Below are positions 49,937 to 57,889 of a stretch of DNA of 64,000 bases, in pieces. Source of the DNA: Psychrobacter pacificensis (GTDB lineage Bacteria; Pseudomonadota; Gammaproteobacteria; Pseudomonadales; Moraxellaceae); contig NZ_FNAL01000001.1 in assembly GCF_900101915.1 (NCBI RefSeq), positions 1 through 64,000 on the forward strand. The letters are read 5' to 3'. The stretch's first letter is position 1; each line of letters starts with the position of its first letter. A program made the translations under genes and the position numbers. Below the pieces are notes generated by a model. It made no database searches. It had not been told where the DNA came from and saw only the letters and a list, made by a program, of their open reading frames with translations.

Positions 49937-50431
49937 TTACAGCTCTATCGAAAAATTCTCACCCAAGCTTTTTTCAATGGCAGTGTCAGTGACTGCCGCC
50001 GCCGCCATTTTGACAGCACTAGTGATGGCATTACCATTTGCCCAGTACTCAGCGCCATGTGGGGTGACTTTGATTAGCTGAACGCGTGGGTCCTCTTTGC
50101 CTTTTTCAAAATACGCATTGTACATAGGCGACCACAGCTCATCTAACTTGTCTTTATCATCTACCAGCTCCGCTTTACCAGTGATAGACAGATATTGTTT
50201 GTTGTCTTGGCTGACATAGGCCAAATTGACTTGTGGATCGTTTTTGATGTTATCGATGGTCTCACAAGGGCTGTGACCGATAAACCAAATTTCTTTGGCA
50301 CCAATACTGGTCTCGGTGGTATTCATGGGGCATGAGTGAAGATGGTTCTCACTGGTGCGCGTGGTCATCATCGTATATTTGATATCTTTTACCATTTCTT
50401 GGATGGTGTCCATTTGTTGTTGCTTGCTCAT
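49937..50431 (-). CDS. PNPOx-like general stress protein (paralogue 1)
   Basis: A 164-residue split-barrel flavin-binding protein of the pyridoxamine-phosphate-oxidase-like general stress family (GS26/Pyrid_ox_like). Features are the N-terminal helix QQQMDTIQEMVKDIKY, the strand with CPMNTTETSIGAKEIWFIG, VNLAYVSQDNKQYLSITGKAEL and ELWSPMYNAYFEKGKEDPRVQLIKVTPHGAEYW. Relatives bind FMN or FAD and protect against stress; the substrate is unknown. About half of its residues match the neighbouring paralogue. Confidence 0.88.
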   Translation of the reverse strand: MSKQQQMDTIQEMVKDIKYTMMTTRTSENHLHSCPMNTTETSIGAKEIWFIGHSPCETIDNIKNDPQVNLAYVSQDNKQYLSITGKAELVDDKDKLDELWSPMYNAYFEKGKEDPRVQLIKVTPHGAEYWANGNAITSAVKMAAAAVTDTAIEKSLGENFSIEL

Positions 50432-50627
50432 CGTAGTTATCCTTTACTATTTAAAATTTGGAGTAAAAATTATTATTCGGTAAGAGTGATCTAGAGTACT
50501 GATAAGGTGGTCAATGACGCCTATTAACAGTTATCAATATAGCGATATCACCTAATAGAACGATACAGCTGGTCTGTAATACCCTGTGAAAGTTTGTAAT
50601 TATCTGCGTGATTTTATTCAGCAGATG
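50432..50627. other. Upstream region of PNPOx-like paralogue 1
   Basis: AT-rich promoter region; ends at MITE copy B. Confidence 0.4.
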
Positions 50628-50713
50628 ATTAGATCTCTTGCAAAAGTACCAGTTCATTGACTTCCACTGACGGAGTTACAAGGGCTGGCGATGACTTATG
50701 CAAGAAGTCTATT
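50628..50713. mobile_element. 86-bp MITE-like repeat, copy B
   Basis: Exact copy of 49827-49912 in the same orientation, including ATT at each end. It lies between the two PNPOx-like genes, about 195 bp upstream of the first and 147 bp beyond the stop of the second. Confidence 0.75.
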
Positions 50714-50764
50714 TATCAATCAAAAAATACTGTCTAAAAATAACCTTACCAAAAATAAGGCAAT

Positions 50765-50800
50765 AAAAAACGCCAATAAACCGAGGTATATTGACGTTTT
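50765..50800 (-). terminator. PNPOx-like paralogue 2 terminator
   Basis: On the minus strand AAAACGTCAATA pairs with TATTGGCGTTTT (one mismatch), followed by T6. Confidence 0.75.
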
Positions 50801-50859
50801 GGGCGACTCAGTAACCGTAGGCTTATCTGAGCCAAATGAAGTTATATATGGCTTCTAAA

Positions 50860-51354
50860 CTATAGCGATACTTCAAATTGCTCGCCGATATCTTCTGCCG
50901 TTTTGCCATCTTGTAGGGCTGCTGCTGCCATTTTGAACATATTGATAGTAGAGCTGCCACCTAACCAGCACTCAACGCCATGTGGAACGACCTTGATTAA
51001 CTGTACGTTTGGATCTTCTTTACCATGTTCAAAAAACGCATTGTAGACTGGTGACCACAGTTCTTCTAATTTGTTTTTGTCCGTTGGTAACTCAGCATTG
51101 GCGCTGACAGAGACATAGTCTTTTTCATCTTTAGAAGCATAAGACAAACCAATTTTTTGATTGTTCTGAATGTCTTTGACCACATCTGAGGTTTTATCAC
51201 CGATGAACCAAATCTCTTTACCACCGATACTCGCTTCGCTGGTCGTCATTGGCCAAGCATGTACATCACCTTTACTGTTGACGGTGCTTAACATCGCAAA
51301 TTTTACATCTTTAATAACGTCTTGAATTTTGTCGATTTGTTCTTGCTTATTCAT
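50860..51354 (-). CDS. PNPOx-like general stress protein (paralogue 2)
   Basis: A 164-residue protein equal in length to paralogue 1, with the same architecture: KQEQIDKIQDVIKDVKFAML, WPMTTSEASIGGKEIWFIGD, LSYASKDEKDYVSVSANAEL and ELWSPVYNAFFEHGKEDPNVQLIKVVPHGVECW. An AAAGGAAATT ribosome site precedes the ATG. The two genes are an old tandem duplication. This copy has its own terminator, so the two are probably expressed separately. Confidence 0.88.
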   Translation of the reverse strand: MNKQEQIDKIQDVIKDVKFAMLSTVNSKGDVHAWPMTTSEASIGGKEIWFIGDKTSDVVKDIQNNQKIGLSYASKDEKDYVSVSANAELPTDKNKLEELWSPVYNAFFEHGKEDPNVQLIKVVPHGVECWLGGSSTINMFKMAAAALQDGKTAEDIGEQFEVSL

Positions 51355-51810
51355 AGGAATTTCCTTTTTTTTATAGTGATTAGAAAGTTAATTGTTTGTA
51401 GTAATCATTTTTATTCAAGGTAGATGTAATTCATCTTTTAAAAACATCGCCTTAACAACTGGAACTAGAATACCGAGTTATGCCTTTGCATTTATATAGG
51501 TGCCCAGTAATGCGATGTGAGTGTTTGTAAGGAGTATGAGGGTTAGGTAAAAATTGCGACGCCGAGTGTCGTCACTGTATTTGAATGCTATCTAAACATT
51601 CATGGGCTAAACATTCATGGGCTAAACACTCATGATCGGATTATTGAATTGATTGATTGTGTTATTGAGCATGTAGTTAGCAGCGACACCGTATCAGTTA
51701 TCAGCAATTTATCTTGGTTTAAACCTGCTTATTATAGGTCTTCTTGTTATAATACCCAGACCATTTACTTAGCATGGCAGAGATGCCTTGATCTTACGGA
51801 TTATGCCTTT
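51355..51810. other. Upstream region of purL
   Basis: 455 bp between divergent genes. It contains a tandem repeat (51592-51636). An open frame continuous with purL reaches back to 51649, but its composition is not purL-like; it is probably untranslated leader. Confidence 0.5.
51592..51636 (+). repeat. 15-bp tandem repeat upstream of purL
   Basis: The unit CTAAACATTCATGGG occurs at 51592-51606 and 51607-51621, with a third degenerate unit (CTAAACACTCATGAT) at 51622-51636. Confidence 0.8.
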
Positions 51811-54800
51811 ATGATGACCATCGCCGGACAACCGTTTCTTACCGATTTTCAGACGCAGCAACTCATCAGTCAGTTCCAGCAAAAAACCAAGCTAAATGTT
51901 AGTCAAATAAGTACTCAGCAAGTGTATGTACTCTCACGCGAATTGAGCGGTGAGGAGCACAAAAAATCCTTAGACTTGTTTGGGATCAAAGAAGCGATCG
52001 CGCTTACCACGCCACAAGACAACCAACTGCAAGTGATCGTTGCGCCGCGCTTTGGCACCATCTCACCATGGGCGAGTAAAGCCACCGATATATTCAATAA
52101 CTGTGAAATCAAAATCAACCGTGTTGAGCGTGTCGTGGTTTATACGTTAACCCTCGATGAAAAAACAGACGGTGACGCAGGCGAAAAACTACCAGCAGAC
52201 GCTGAGCAGTTATTGTTTGACCGTATGACCCAGAGCTTGGTCTATGACTTGAGCGATGTCAGCAAGTTGTTTGATGATCAAGCACCAGCATCACTGAATC
52301 ATATCGATGTCATCGGACAAGGTCAGTCAGCACTAGAGTCGGCCAATACCGAGTTCGGCTTTGCGTTATCCAGTGAAGATATCGACTATCTGATGAATGC
52401 GTATGTCAATGAATTAGGTCGCAATCCAACCGACGTTGAGCTGATGATGTTTGCACAGGCGAACTCAGAGCATTGCCGTCATAAGATATTTAATGCCCAG
52501 TGGACCGTTGATGGTGAGGTGCAGCCAAAATCACTATTCCAAATGATCAAAAACACCTATCAGTCGAACCCACAAGGCATCTTATCAGCCTATAAAGATA
52601 ACGCCGCTGTGATGGCTGGGTCTGATGGCATGCGTTTTTATCCTATCCCAACGGACGCGATGGATGCCAATTCAATCCATCCTTATGGATTTCATCAAGA
52701 AGACATCGATATCTTGATGAAAGTTGAGACGCACAATCACCCAACGGCAATTGCTCCGTATTCAGGTGCAGCAACGGGTTCTGGCGGTGAGATTCGTGAC
52801 GAAGGTGCGACAGGTCGTGGCGGTAAGCCAAAAGCGGGTCTAGCCGGTTTCCACGTGTCGCATCTACATATCCCAGAGCTGTCCGAGAAATGGGAGCAGT
52901 CAGGCCAACTGAGCACGCAAGCCTATGGTACGCCAGATCGTATGGCAACCAGCCTTGAGATTATGCTTGATGCCCCATTAGGTAGCGCCAACTTCTCAAA
53001 CGAGTTTGGTCGTCCAAACCTATGCGGTTACTTCCGCAGCTTTCAGTTAGATACCTCTGCGGCAAAAGACGGTAGCGAGATGCGCGGCTATCATAAGCCC
53101 ATCATGCTGGCAGGTGGTTACGGCAATATCAAACGCAATCTGATTGAAAAAAATGCGATTAAAAAAGGTGATTTGCTTATCGTCTTGGGTGGCCCTGCGA
53201 TGCAAATCGGTCTTGGCGGCGGGGCAGCATCGTCAGTCGATAGTGGCGAGCTTGATGAAGGCTTGGACTTTGCTTCAGTCCAGCGCGATAACGCTGAGAT
53301 GGAGCGTCGCTGTCAGGAAGTCATCGATCGCTGCTGGGCGCTTGCCGGTAACGATGCTGATGTTAGTATTGCCAGTCAAGACGGCAACCCCATCGTCTCT
53401 ATTCATGATGTCGGCGCAGGCGGTCTGTCTAACGCCATGCCGGAGCTGGTCAATGACCATGAAATGGGCGCGCATCTGAACTTGCGTAAGATCCCATCGT
53501 TAGAAGCGGGCATGTCGCCAATGGCCATCTGGTCTAATGAGGCGCAAGAGCGTTATGTGCTGGCGATTCGCCCAGAGAGCAAAGATCAGTTCGATGCGAT
53601 CTGTGCTCGTGAGCGCTGTCCATATGCCATCTTGGGCGAGGCGACGGATATCCGTCAGCTAATCGTTGATGATGAGCTATTGGACGAGCAACCAGTCGAT
53701 ATGCCGATGCAAGTACTGCTCGGCGGTACACCAAAAATGCAGCGCAGCTTTGAGCGTACTGATAGCACGTTACCAGCATTAGAGCTTGGTGAAGTTAATC
53801 TAGCCGAGTCAATTACCTATGTATTGCGTCACCCAACCGTGGCGAGCAAATCATTCTTGATTAGCATTGGTGACCGCTCTATCACCGGTATGGTCGTGCG
53901 TGATCAGTATGTGGGTCGCTATCAAGTGCCTGTATCAGATTGTGCGGTGACGGCGTCAGGCTTAGTGGCGCTAGATGGTCAGCCGATGACTGGTGAAGCC
54001 ATGAGTGTCGGCGAGCGTACGCCTGTTGCCCTTATCAATCCAAAAGCCTCTGCGCGTCTAGCGGTCGGCGAAGCGATTACTAACATCGCGGGCGCGCGTA
54101 TCGCTCAGTTGTCTGATATCACCATGTCAGCGAACTGGATGGCAGCATGCGGTGATGATGCAGAAGATGCGGCACTATTCGATGCAGTACATGCAATCGG
54201 CGAAGAGCTGTGCCCAGCACTCGGTATCGCCATCCCTGTTGGTAAAGACTCGCTATCTATGCGTGCTAACTGGACTGATGAAGAGGGCGCTGACAAATCA
54301 GTCGTCTCGCCAATGAGTTTGGTTGTGACTGCGTTTGCCCCTGTCGTTGACGTCGCAAAAACGCTAACCCCTGAGCTAATCAATGGTGACAGCGCGTTCT
54401 ACCGTATTGACCTATCTAAAGGTAAATTGCGTCTAGGCGGTTCGATCCTTGCGCAAACGCTTAGCCAACTCGGTAACGACTGCCCAGATCTAGCGCAGCC
54501 AAGTGATTTGATCGACTTCTTTAACTTTGTGCAAGCGGGCAACGCGCAAGGCGTCATCAGCGCTTATCACGATATCGGTGATGGCGGTCTGCTTGCGACC
54601 ATCGCAGAGATGCAGTTCACCAGCCGTCAAGGTATCAAGCTGTCATTAGATGATGACAACTTACTCGGTCAACTGTTCAGTGAGGAGCTGGGCGCAGTCA
54701 TCCAAGTATTGCCAGAAAACGTCGCAGCGCTCATGCAGTTGGCAGAAGAATTTAACGTCAGCGATATGCTTAGTCTCGTCGGACAAAGCACTGAGGAAGA

Positions 54801-55824
54801 TAGCCTCATTATCCAAACGCCGTTACATCAAGGCGATAAAACGCTTAGATTTAGCCGCAGCGAGCTGCAACAGCAGTGGAGTCAAGTCAGCTATCAAATC
54901 GCCCGCCGCCGTGATAATCCAGCATGCGTACAGCAAGAGTATGACTTGATTAGCGACGCGAGCCATAAAGGCCTGATCGCGGCGCCAAACTTTGATCTGA
55001 ATCAAAAAGTGGAAGCGCCTTATGTAAACAGCCGTGCTGATGCTAATAACAGCCAACCAAGAGTCGCAATCCTCCGCGAGCAAGGTGTCAACGGTCAGAC
55101 GGAGATGGCAGCTGGCTTTACCCAAGCTGGCTTTGAAGCGGTCGATGTACATATGAGCGATCTACTGAGTGGTCGCATCAATCTACGTGATTTCGACGGT
55201 CTGGTCGCTTGTGGTGGCTTTAGTTATGGTGACGTACTGGGCGCTGGCTCTGGCTGGGCAAACTCTATCTTGTTCCATGATGAGCTACGCATGCAGTTCG
55301 TCCGCTTCTTCGCCCGTCCGAATACGTTCTCACTTGGCGTCTGTAATGGCTGTCAGATGATGGCGCAGCTTAAAGACCTCATTCCAGGTGCAGAAAACTT
55401 TCCACGCTTTATCGCAAATGAGTCGGCACGATTCGAAGCGCGTACGGTCAACGTCAAAGTTGAGCGCACCAAGTCCATCTTATTCAAAGGCATGCAAGAC
55501 AGCATCTTGCCAATCGCTGTGGCGCATGGTGAGGGTCTTGCCACCCTAAACGCTACTGAGATCGATGGTATGGCGAAACATGGTCAGCTCGCCATGCGTT
55601 ATGTCGATAGTCAAGGTCATCCGACCGAGACTTATCCATTAAATCCTAATGGCTCAGTCGGCGGCGTCACGGGTCTGTGTAGCACTGACGGCCGCGTCAC
55701 TATCATGATGCCGCATCCTGAGCGTAACCTAAAAGCCTACAATCATAGCTGGAAACCTGAGCAGTGGGATGAAGATGGTGCATGGATGCGGATGTTCCGT
55801 AATGCACGGGCTTGGTTGCGTTAG
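51811..55824 (+). CDS. purL: Phosphoribosylformylglycinamidine synthase
   Basis: Fourth step of purine synthesis: converts FGAR, glutamine and ATP to FGAM. This is the large single-chain form, 1337 residues. The N-terminal PurS-like domain is followed by the linker, two synthetase halves (NSEHCRHKIFNAQW, VETHNHPTAIAPYSGAATGSGGEIRDEGATGRG and GVGAGGLSNAMPELV-type blocks) and a C-terminal glutaminase with catalytic C1178 in SLGVCNGCQMM and MMPHPER. ATG 51811 is chosen because E. coli PurL begins MMEILRGSPALSAF and this reads MMTIAGQPFLTDF; upstream codons are not conserved-looking. Confidence 0.97.
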   Translation: MMTIAGQPFLTDFQTQQLISQFQQKTKLNVSQISTQQVYVLSRELSGEEHKKSLDLFGIKEAIALTTPQDNQLQVIVAPRFGTISPWASKATDIFNNCEIKINRVERVVVYTLTLDEKTDGDAGEKLPADAEQLLFDRMTQSLVYDLSDVSKLFDDQAPASLNHIDVIGQGQSALESANTEFGFALSSEDIDYLMNAYVNELGRNPTDVELMMFAQANSEHCRHKIFNAQWTVDGEVQPKSLFQMIKNTYQSNPQGILSAYKDNAAVMAGSDGMRFYPIPTDAMDANSIHPYGFHQEDIDILMKVETHNHPTAIAPYSGAATGSGGEIRDEGATGRGGKPKAGLAGFHVSHLHIPELSEKWEQSGQLSTQAYGTPDRMATSLEIMLDAPLGSANFSNEFGRPNLCGYFRSFQLDTSAAKDGSEMRGYHKPIMLAGGYGNIKRNLIEKNAIKKGDLLIVLGGPAMQIGLGGGAASSVDSGELDEGLDFASVQRDNAEMERRCQEVIDRCWALAGNDADVSIASQDGNPIVSIHDVGAGGLSNAMPELVNDHEMGAHLNLRKIPSLEAGMSPMAIWSNEAQERYVLAIRPESKDQFDAICARERCPYAILGEATDIRQLIVDDELLDEQPVDMPMQVLLGGTPKMQRSFERTDSTLPALELGEVNLAESITYVLRHPTVASKSFLISIGDRSITGMVVRDQYVGRYQVPVSDCAVTASGLVALDGQPMTGEAMSVGERTPVALINPKASARLAVGEAITNIAGARIAQLSDITMSANWMAACGDDAEDAALFDAVHAIGEELCPALGIAIPVGKDSLSMRANWTDEEGADKSVVSPMSLVVTAFAPVVDVAKTLTPELINGDSAFYRIDLSKGKLRLGGSILAQTLSQLGNDCPDLAQPSDLIDFFNFVQAGNAQGVISAYHDIGDGGLLATIAEMQFTSRQGIKLSLDDDNLLGQLFSEELGAVIQVLPENVAALMQLAEEFNVSDMLSLVGQSTEEDSLIIQTPLHQGDKTLRFSRSELQQQWSQVSYQIARRRDNPACVQQEYDLISDASHKGLIAAPNFDLNQKVEAPYVNSRADANNSQPRVAILREQGVNGQTEMAAGFTQAGFEAVDVHMSDLLSGRINLRDFDGLVACGGFSYGDVLGAGSGWANSILFHDELRMQFVRFFARPNTFSLGVCNGCQMMAQLKDLIPGAENFPRFIANESARFEARTVNVKVERTKSILFKGMQDSILPIAVAHGEGLATLNATEIDGMAKHGQLAMRYVDSQGHPTETYPLNPNGSVGGVTGLCSTDGRVTIMMPHPERNLKAYNHSWKPEQWDEDGAWMRMFRNARAWLR

Positions 55825-55862
55825 GATAGTTTGAGTTAGTTTAGAATATTGTTTGAGGTAAT

Positions 55863-55894
55863 AAAAAAAGGTGGGCGTAAAGCTCACCTTTTTT
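55863..55894. terminator. purL terminator
   Basis: A-run, then AAGGTGGGC pairing with GCTCACCTT, then T6. A near-identical copy lies at 56763. Confidence 0.88.
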
Positions 55895-55991
55895 GTGTTT
55901 ATGATATTTAGCTTAATTAGATCCAGAAAAAAACATATAGATAAGTACTTCAATGACGTATATAATAAGAGATAAAGATAAAGGATATTGA

Positions 55992-56327
55992 ATGTTACAT
56001 TTCATCGAAACGCCAATATTTACTAAGCAAGTACTGAAACTATTAGATGATGAAGCTTATAAAGAGCTACAGGAAAATCTAATCAATAATCCAGAACAAG
56101 GTGATTTGATTCAAGGTACAGGGGGCGTTCGAAAAACCAGATGGGCACTTAACCAAGGTAAGAGTGGCGGTATTCGGATTATCTATTATTTTGTGAATAG
56201 TCAAGGCATATTTTTTATGCTGCTCGCTTATCCTAAGAATAAACAAGCCTCTCTATCAAGCGAAGAGAAGTCTGGTTTATACAAACTGACTCAACAAATT
56301 AAAGAGGTGTATAGCCATGAGCAATGA
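55992..56327 (+). CDS. HigB/RelE-like toxin of a type II toxin-antitoxin pair
   Basis: A 111-residue RelE-superfamily protein (HigB2-type). Landmarks are FIETPIFTKQVLKLLDDEAYKELQ at the start, GDLIQGTGGVRKTRWAL, RIIYYFVNSQGIFFMLLAYPKNKQA and a C-terminal helix. Members are ribosome-dependent mRNA interferases that stop growth unless bound by antitoxin. The toxin gene precedes and overlaps the antitoxin gene by 11 bp, the order expected for HigBA. It lies 170 bp after purL. Confidence 0.9.
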   Translation: MLHFIETPIFTKQVLKLLDDEAYKELQENLINNPEQGDLIQGTGGVRKTRWALNQGKSGGIRIIYYFVNSQGIFFMLLAYPKNKQASLSSEEKSGLYKLTQQIKEVYSHEQ

Positions 56328-56598
56328 ATTTTACGATGATTTATCTACATCACTAAATCAAGCATTGGCGATTGCTAAAGGACAGGCTCAGCCTAGCCGC
56401 CAGTTTACCCATGACGTGCCTAGTATTAAGGAAATAAGAACTAAGACAGGGCTATCGCAACAGCAGTTTGCCGATAAACTTAATATCAGTTCGCGTACCT
56501 TACAAAATTGGGAGCAAGGTACTAGAAACCCAACAGGGGCTGCCGTCACATTAATGCGCTTATTGAATAAAAAGCCTGAGTTAATTACCGAAGCTTAA
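56317..56598 (+). CDS. NadS/HigA-like antitoxin (XRE helix-turn-helix)
   Basis: A 93-residue antitoxin. The N-terminal 40 residues (FYDDLSTSLNQALAIAKGQA) are the toxin-binding part. An XRE helix-turn-helix follows at about 45-90: IKEIRTKTGLSQQQFADKLNISSRTLQNWEQGTRNPTG. It should neutralise the preceding toxin and repress the operon. It overlaps the toxin gene by 11 bp, so the two are translationally coupled. Confidence 0.92.
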   Translation: MSNEFYDDLSTSLNQALAIAKGQAQPSRQFTHDVPSIKEIRTKTGLSQQQFADKLNISSRTLQNWEQGTRNPTGAAVTLMRLLNKKPELITEA

Positions 56599-56662
56599 TT
56601 GATCAAAAACAGTCAATCTTATCTTGGTCACGCACTCGGTGGGATTATGGATGTGTGTGAAA
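56599..56662. other. Spacer between antitoxin and purL-tail copy
   Basis: Short sequence continuous in frame with the purL-tail copy (HALGGIMDVCE) but not similar to purL itself. Confidence 0.4.
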
Positions 56663-56795
56663 GCGATGACGCATGGATGCGTATGTTCCGTAACGCTTGT
56701 GCTTGGTTTAGATAGGCTAAGTTGGTTTAGAATATTATTGTAGATAACTGTTTTTTAGAATGAAAAGGTGGGCGTAATGCTCACCTTTTTTGTGT
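56663..56795 (+). pseudogene. Second, diverged copy of the purL 3' end and terminator
   Basis: From 56663 the sequence encodes DDAWMRMFRNACAWFR and a stop, against the purL end DGAWMRMFRNARAWLR. It continues through similar post-stop DNA (GTTTAGAATATT) to a terminator that differs from the purL terminator by one base in about 33. Nucleotide identity is about 80% in the coding part by eye. It does not function as a gene. Confidence 0.85.
56763..56791. terminator. Duplicated purL terminator
   Basis: AAGGTGGGC pairs with GCTCACCTT, then T6; it now ends the toxin-antitoxin operon. Confidence 0.85.
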
Positions 56796-56864
56796 TTGGG
56801 TTTTGGTTCTATTGGGAGCTATTTCCCGCCTTCCGCTTGTATCTGCCAGTCTGGGCGTGGCGTT

Positions 56865-56916
56865 GGCTACGGTTTGGGTCGTCGCTTGCTTCGCGTCGAC
56901 ACCCCAAAACCTAGCC
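56865..56916. repeat. 52-nt imperfect palindrome
   Basis: The left arm GGCTACGGTTTGGG and right arm CCCCAAAACCTAGCC pair with small bulges; an inner GTCG/CGAC extends the helix. It lies in a GC-rich block (about 56800-56970) unlike the AT-rich flanks. It may be a REP-like or dispersed repeat. Confidence 0.6.
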
Positions 56917-57073
56917 ATCACAACTCGCCCAAACCAGCAGGTTACCGCTACAGTCGGGGCTAAAACGCGCTCCTGAATGACCGTTTTATGATAAATTAGT
57001 CTAAACTTTAATTTTAGTATTATTGGTGCGCTGGACGCACCCCACGAACTCATTGTTTTCTTTGGAGATTAGA

Positions 57074-57469
57074 ATGGACAACCAATCTGAACCGAATAAA
57101 GTCGAAAACAAGCCACACGAAAAATCAGATGATAATTTACCGAAAAAATGTGGCATTGTAATGCCTATTGCAAGTATGGAAGGCTATCCTGAATCTCATT
57201 GGAAAGATGTCAAAAGGATAATAGAATCTGCTATTAAAGAAGCTAATTTTGAAGCTAGATTGGTGAGTGATGCGGATGATATAGGCGTTATTCACAAACG
57301 TATTGTTCAGAACTTATATGATAATCCGATGATAGTTTGCGATATAAGCGGTAGAAATCCAAATGTCATGTTTGAGCTAGGATTACGTCTAGCTTTCGAC
57401 AAACCAGCAATCATTATAAAAGACGAAATAACACCTTATTCTTTTGATACATCAGCAGGATTAGGCTAA
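57074..57469 (+). CDS. Nucleoside-deoxyribosyltransferase/TIR-like protein, C-terminally truncated
   Basis: A 131-residue protein. A 25-residue charged leader is followed by KCGIVMPIASMEGYPESHW, then DVKRIIESAIKEANFEARLVSDADDIGVIHKRIVQNLYDNP, then VCDISGRNPNVMFELGLRLAFDKPAIIIKDE. The NPNVMFELG block matches the active-site region of nucleoside-deoxyribosyltransferase-like and TIR-like folds common near defence genes. Fuller relatives continue past DTS as I recall, but here TAA follows at residue 131, and the same frame then reads 16 more codons to a TGA. ATG 57074 has GGAG 6 bp upstream. Probably a decayed member; it may still be translated. Confidence 0.65.
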   Translation: MDNQSEPNKVENKPHEKSDDNLPKKCGIVMPIASMEGYPESHWKDVKRIIESAIKEANFEARLVSDADDIGVIHKRIVQNLYDNPMIVCDISGRNPNVMFELGLRLAFDKPAIIIKDEITPYSFDTSAGLG

Positions 57470-57670
57470 TCTATAGAAGAGTTTGACCAGAGCTATTATA
57501 GATTACATGAAGATTTTTGAGAAATAAGTGATACTAAAGTAGCTCGAACAGATAGTTAGTCGTATAATTTATTAACTACAATGGGTTATTATGGGTATGA
57601 AGAAAAGTTGATTTATGTTGAATAAATATGCTTCAATCAGAGTTTTGATTCAAAGCATTATGTTATATGA
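57470..57670. other. 3' flank of the truncated gene
   Basis: AT-rich, with an in-frame continuation of 16 codons to TGA at 57518-57520 and no terminator for either converging gene. Confidence 0.4.
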
Positions 57671-57874
57671 TTATCTATCTTCTGACAGCTCTCTACCCTT
57701 TCTCTGAGCCTCAGCAATCAACTCCTTTACCCGAGCACTCTCCCTAAGCACACAAGCCTCATATTCAGACAGCGATTCACTTTCTTGTTGTTGCTGATTT
57801 TCCTGCTCTTCTTTAGCCTTGGCTTCTAGATACGCTTCAAGTTTTTGTTGTTCATCTTGCTGTGAATGACTCAT
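57671..57874 (-). CDS. Small glutamine/glutamate-rich coiled-coil protein
   Basis: A 67-residue, highly charged helical protein: QQDEQQKLEAYLEAKAKEEQENQQQQES, then SEYEACVLRESARVKELIAEAQRKGRELSE. It has a strong AAGGAG ribosome site 7 bp before ATG and lies 15 bp after the amidotransferase gene, so it is probably the last gene of the pdxJ operon. I do not recognise its family. Confidence 0.65.
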   Translation of the reverse strand: MSHSQQDEQQKLEAYLEAKAKEEQENQQQQESESLSEYEACVLRESARVKELIAEAQRKGRELSEDR

Positions 57875-57889
57875 GACTGACTCCTTATA

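Noticed and set aside
51649-51810. 54-codon N-terminal extension of purL
   Set aside because: PurL homologues start near MMTIAGQPF; the extension has no conserved features.
56781-57053. 90-codon minus-strand open frame across the palindrome
   Set aside because: It runs through the terminator and palindrome, has a biased repeat-like composition and no ribosome site.
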